Positions 3,721 through 6,930 of a DNA stretch of 6,930 nt are shown in pieces. The DNA lies in contig SKTJ01000150.1 of the NCBI GenBank assembly GCA_007122565.1, forward strand, positions 1 to 6,930, read 5' to 3'. This DNA comes from Syntrophomonadaceae bacterium. Lineage in GTDB: Bacteria > Bacillota > Dethiobacteria > DTU022 > UBA8154. Below the pieces are notes generated by a model. The model was given only the letters and a program-made list of their open reading frames with translations. It was not told where the DNA came from and ran no database searches. The position numbers and the translations under genes are program-made. Positions within the stretch are counted from its first letter, which is position 1. Every line of letters starts with the position of its first letter.

Positions 3721-5439
3721 ATGCGGAAAACACTGGTATGTTTGTTAGTTCTGATGATGATTATTGGTGTGACATCAACAGCCTTTGCTGCAATTTCGAG
3801 CGTAAATGTAGACCAAATAAGCAAGACGGTAACACAAGGAGATCCAGCAATCTTTATCGTATCAGTTTCAAATGATAATACCGGCAATGCCCGCGAAACC
3901 ACTTTTAGCATTATTGAGGACAATGACGCAATATCGCATTTCAGCTTCAATCCAGCAAAACTAGACTTGAGTAGAAATGATACGGCACAAACAAATCTAA
4001 CTATTGAGACCAACTCACTGCTACCTGGCACTTATCATTTTAAAGTCAAAGCCGAGGCACCAGATATCTCCGGACGTAGAAATGCAGGCCAAAGCGCAAG
4101 CTCCGCAACAAGTGCTGAAATCACTCTTACAGTAGACGGTGCATCAGCAGAACCGGACATTGTATACGAATCAACCGCAGATGAAAACTTTGATATAACT
4201 ATAATTTATGGCACTACCGAAGAAGATGCCATTAATGAACTGTCTGGATCAGTAGAAATCACAGGAACTGATGGAGAAGAAGGCACCGCAACGATTGAGT
4301 GGACCTTTGATCACTACAACGCAACCTCAGCGGGCGATTACGAAGCGACTGGAGTATTAACACTTCCAGATGGCTGGAGCGGGGATCCTGGGCCAGTAAC
4401 CGCAATCGTGACAGTGGTTTATATTGAATACATATCAACCGTAGGTGAGAATTTTAATATTACCGTAGACTATGGCACATCCGAAGACGTTGCCATTGAT
4501 AAACTCAAGAAAACAGTTGGCATCACAGGATCTAACGATCAAATTGGCACCGCAACGATTGCTTGGACTATTGCAGACTATGATGCAAACACAGAGGGTG
4601 ATTACACGGCCACGGGGATACTGACATTGCCCGATGGCTGGATAGGAAATCCTGACCCTGTAACAGCAACCGTGACAGTCAAAGAAGCACCGGTCGTTCC
4701 TGACACTATTCACTATGTCGCATTGGGAGACTCCCTGGCAACAGGCAGTACCTCCAGGGGAACGACAACCAGCTATGTTCACGGCTTCCGCAGCTTCCTG
4801 GAAGCGGAATATGGAGTGGAAGTAACCTTGGAGAACCTGGCCGCAGATGGCGATGACTCCACCGACCTGCTGGCCTGGTTGGATGATGAAACATTTGCAT
4901 ATAAAGTAAGCCAAGCCCATATCATCACCTTAAGCATCGGCGGCAACAATATCATGCATGCTGGACGTAACAGTTTCTCAGATATTGACGAAGATGCGGC
5001 AGAAGAGGGCACAGGCAGATTTGAGGAAGAATATGCGCTGATCATAGCCAGAATACGTGATCTAAATCCCGATGCCCAGATCATCTCTATGACCTTGTAT
5101 AACCCGTACAACACAAAACCCATAACTGGTTATGAAGATGATCCGCGCCTGCATAATATTACTAAAGAATATGTTGATAGAATCAACGATCAAATATGGG
5201 ATATCGCAGATTCTGACGATGTTAACTATTTTGTTGCAGATGTTTATAGCAGTTTCCTGCAGTATGCTAATGATGGAAAGATGGGAGAAATAACCTATTT
5301 TTATCCTCACCGTTGGGTTAAGTTTACCAGGGACCCCCATCCCAACCAGACAGGGCAAAACTTGATGAGGGCGATCCATGAAGAAACATTTAGGGCGTTA
5401 ATCAGTTCAAGCCAGAGCTCCATTCTCATGGCAGCATGA
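3721..5439 (+). CDS. Secreted SGNH/GDSL-family hydrolase with Ig-like domains
   Basis: This 572-residue protein starts at the third of three consecutive ATGs, 6 nt after AGGAGG; the first (3715) would abut that site. Residues 1-24 are a signal peptide ending in AFA. Residues 25-140 look like an Ig/CARDB-type beta domain. About 147-233 and 234-323 are two similar Ig-like repeats resembling bacterial Ig group 4 (DYGTSEDVAIDKL, TATIAWTIADYDA, YTATGILTLPDGW). From about 328 the SGNH hydrolase domain shows block I GDSLATG (Ser338), block III GGNN (Asn409) and block V DPHPNQTGQ (Asp538, His540), so the triad is complete. It should be an extracellular esterase or lipase; the substrate is unknown. 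There is no LPXTG, SLH or membrane anchor at the C-terminus. Leader copy B lies upstream. No terminator is visible after it. Confidence 0.9.
   Translation: MRKTLVCLLVLMMIIGVTSTAFAAISSVNVDQISKTVTQGDPAIFIVSVSNDNTGNARETTFSIIEDNDAISHFSFNPAKLDLSRNDTAQTNLTIETNSLLPGTYHFKVKAEAPDISGRRNAGQSASSATSAEITLTVDGASAEPDIVYESTADENFDITIIYGTTEEDAINELSGSVEITGTDGEEGTATIEWTFDHYNATSAGDYEATGVLTLPDGWSGDPGPVTAIVTVVYIEYISTVGENFNITVDYGTSEDVAIDKLKKTVGITGSNDQIGTATIAWTIADYDANTEGDYTATGILTLPDGWIGNPDPVTATVTVKEAPVVPDTIHYVALGDSLATGSTSRGTTTSYVHGFRSFLEAEYGVEVTLENLAADGDDSTDLLAWLDDETFAYKVSQAHIITLSIGGNNIMHAGRNSFSDIDEDAAEEGTGRFEEEYALIIARIRDLNPDAQIISMTLYNPYNTKPITGYEDDPRLHNITKEYVDRINDQIWDIADSDDVNYFVADVYSSFLQYANDGKMGEITYFYPHRWVKFTRDPHPNQTGQNLMRAIHEETFRALISSSQSSILMAA
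4159..4689 (+). repeat. Duplicated Ig-like module inside the esterase gene
   Basis: Two adjacent units of about 87-90 codons (4159-4419 and 4420-4689) share GTATI-W at the centre, DY-AT or DYTATG strands and LTLPDGW followed by G-P-PVTA-VTV. Stretches such as GGCACCGCAACGATTG are identical in DNA, which indicates an internal duplication. Confidence 0.75.
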
Positions 5440-5679
5440 ATTGTTCAAGCTTATGTAATACTGTAAAACTGTCAAAAAAGTGATGCGCAAAGGTTTATAG
5501 TAATGCTGTAAGTATATTATAAAGATTCGGCAGGTGAAGCTATGGAACAGAAAATTATGAGGGTTTCCTGAATATCTCAACGGATAAAAAACTCTGGTTT
5601 TTAAATTGTAGACATAAAGGTAAGTTAATTCAGATACTATCCAAGGTACCAAAATCTTTAAGGTATGAGGTGAAAAGAG
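5440..5679 (+). other. 240-bp spacer upstream of the S8 protease gene
   Basis: It holds no gene, no copy of the pseudoknot leader and no clear terminator for the esterase. The only structure is a weak AAAAAC-TCTG-GTTTTT hairpin in 5587-5602. TATAGT (5496-5501) and TATAAA (5518-5523) could be -10 boxes, but no good -35 accompanies either. GAGGTG at 5667-5672 is the ribosome binding site of the protease. Confidence 0.45.
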
Positions 5680-6930
5680 ATGAAAGGATTAAAGAAAAGA
5701 TGTTTTGGAAAGGCCGCGGCCATATTAATCGTGCTGGCGATGCTGTTTACCATCTTACCAGTCGCCTACGGGGCACCTGGAGGCCAGCCAAAAGCTGCTC
5801 CTGCAATAGCAAACGAGTTATTAAAAGACGTTACGGGTTTAGAGAATCCCAGGGGTTGGTATATTTCTCAAGTAGCACGAGAGTTGCCTAAAGATGCAAG
5901 CGAGGCAGACATAATTGAGTTTCTTGAAGACTTAGATGTGGAGTTTCCTTGGACTACTTCATCTATGTCTGTCACTGCGTCATTATTGTCTTCTGGTGAG
6001 AGGGTAAACGTACTGATAGGGTTTGACGGAAAAGCAAACATTCCAGAGCAGCGTGCAAATAACAAGAAGACTGTTGAAGATTTAGGCGGAGAAATATACG
6101 CTGAGTTTACGATAGTCAACGCTGTCGCCGCCAGCATACCAGTGCAGGCAATAAAAGGGCTTGAAAAACGCCCGGGCGTAAGCTATGTCGAGCTCGATGC
6201 AGAAGCTTATGCATTAGGCCAGGCTGTTCCCTGGGGGATTGACAGGGTTTTTGGTGAGGAGAATCATTCTTTCCCTACGTGGACTGCATCCTTTAAAGGT
6301 GAAGGTATAGGGGTAGCTGTTCTTGATACCGGCATAGCGATACACGAAGATTTGAGAATAGCTGGCGGCACCAATACCATCAGCGATACTGACAATTATC
6401 ATGATGGTCATGGACACGGCACCCACGTTGCTGGCACTGTTGCAGCCCTTGACAATGGAATTGGAGTGGTGGGGGTTGCTCCTAAAGTAGACCTTTATGC
6501 TGTTAAAGTGCTCAGTGACACAGGCAGTGGTTCATACTCTTCAATAATATCAGGAATCGAGTGGGCAGTCGGCAAGAAAATACCTATAATCAACATGAGC
6601 CTGGGCGGCAGTAGCGACTCGCTAGCACTAGAAGCTGCTTGTGACGCAGCTTATGCGGCTGGTGTTCTGTTGGTGTCTTCAGCCGGCAACAGCGGCAATC
6701 CAGCAGGCAGGGGTGATAATGTAGGCTATCCCGCAGCCTACCAATCTGTTATAGCGGTAGCAGCATCCAACAGCAGTGACAAGAGGGCCAGCTTTTCCAG
6801 CACAGGGTCTACTGTTGAACTCATTGCACCGGGTGTAAACATCCTTAGCACTATACCAAACGATGGGTATCAGGATGGATGGAACGGCACATCCATGGCT
6901 TCTCCGCACGTAGCCGGGGCGGCAGCCCTG
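5680..6930 (+). CDS. Subtilisin-like S8 serine protease precursor, C-terminus off window
   Basis: The frame is open for 417 codons to the window edge. The ATG at 5680 follows GAGGTG by 7 nt; the ATG at 5665 meets a stop after two codons. Residues 1-31 form a signal peptide (KKRCFGKAAAILIVLAMLFT, AYG/AP cleavage). Residues 32-104 are an unrecognised N-terminal segment. About 105-180 form an I9-type inhibitory propeptide (NVLIGFDGKANIPEQRA, GVSYVELDAEAYAL). The catalytic domain begins near PWGIDRV (184). The triad is complete: Asp216 (AVLDTGI), His246 (GHGTHVAG) and Ser405 (GTSMASPHVAG), with the oxyanion Asn337 (SSAGNSGN). It should be secreted and self-processed. The end of the catalytic domain and any anchor or binding domains lie beyond the window. 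It is the third exported protein in a row on this strand. Confidence 0.93.
   Translation, partial: MKGLKKRCFGKAAAILIVLAMLFTILPVAYGAPGGQPKAAPAIANELLKDVTGLENPRGWYISQVARELPKDASEADIIEFLEDLDVEFPWTTSSMSVTASLLSSGERVNVLIGFDGKANIPEQRANNKKTVEDLGGEIYAEFTIVNAVAASIPVQAIKGLEKRPGVSYVELDAEAYALGQAVPWGIDRVFGEENHSFPTWTASFKGEGIGVAVLDTGIAIHEDLRIAGGTNTISDTDNYHDGHGHGTHVAGTVAALDNGIGVVGVAPKVDLYAVKVLSDTGSGSYSSIISGIEWAVGKKIPIINMSLGGSSDSLALEAACDAAYAAGVLLVSSAGNSGNPAGRGDNVGYPAAYQSVIAVAASNSSDKRASFSSTGSTVELIAPGVNILSTIPNDGYQDGWNGTSMASPHVAGAAAL

Noticed and set aside
4435..4920. 161-codon minus-strand frame inside the esterase gene
   Set aside because: It is entirely within a gene with complete domains and catalytic motifs. 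The protein is cysteine-rich with no family resemblance.
5670..5891. 73-codon plus-strand frame starting at GTG 5670
   Set aside because: It overlaps the start of the S8 protease in another frame; only the protease frame shows signal peptide, propeptide and catalytic motifs.

Overview
The window looks like an accessory stretch of a Gram-positive, probably clostridial (Firmicutes) chromosome. The clues are strong GGAGG-type ribosome binding sites, a sortase LPRTG anchor, a remnant of a copper-amine-oxidase-type stalk domain, and short GGGACAAGGGACCTGTCCC-type palindromic repeats. I believe such repeats are common in Desulfotomaculum/Pelotomaculum-like Clostridia, but the genus is a guess.

The left third (1-1970) is a toxin-antitoxin graveyard on the minus strand. 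It holds the start of a Phd/YefM antitoxin-like protein running off the left edge (1-244), possibly continuing into a Uma2-type nuclease domain. Next come a plus-strand scrap of a stalk domain (361-498), a 40-bp palindrome, an apparently intact Phd/YefM-RelE/ParE pair (582-1188) with a clear promoter and embedded palindrome, and a decayed mazEF pair (1458-1876). Both mazE and mazF seem to have lost internal segments. Two inverted copies of one 35-bp palindromic repeat bracket mazEF.

The right two thirds (about 2100-6930) carry three plus-strand genes for exported proteins. These are a 345-residue wall-anchored protein made almost wholly of low-complexity repeats with an LPRTG sortase signal (2283-3320), a secreted SGNH/GDSL esterase with Ig-like repeats (3721-5439), and a subtilisin-type S8 protease that runs off the right edge (5680-6930).

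The most notable feature is a structured leader found twice, upstream of the wall protein (about 2150-2246) and upstream of the esterase (about 3491-3584). Each copy has a 7-bp stem of different sequence but identical pairing, an identical loop that can form a 5-bp pseudoknot with a downstream identical strand, a 25-nt invariant block, and an intrinsic terminator fused directly to the pseudoknot. This is the architecture of a riboswitch or other transcription-attenuating element controlling cell-surface proteins. I could not match it to a known class by eye. The protease has no copy in its 240-bp upstream region.
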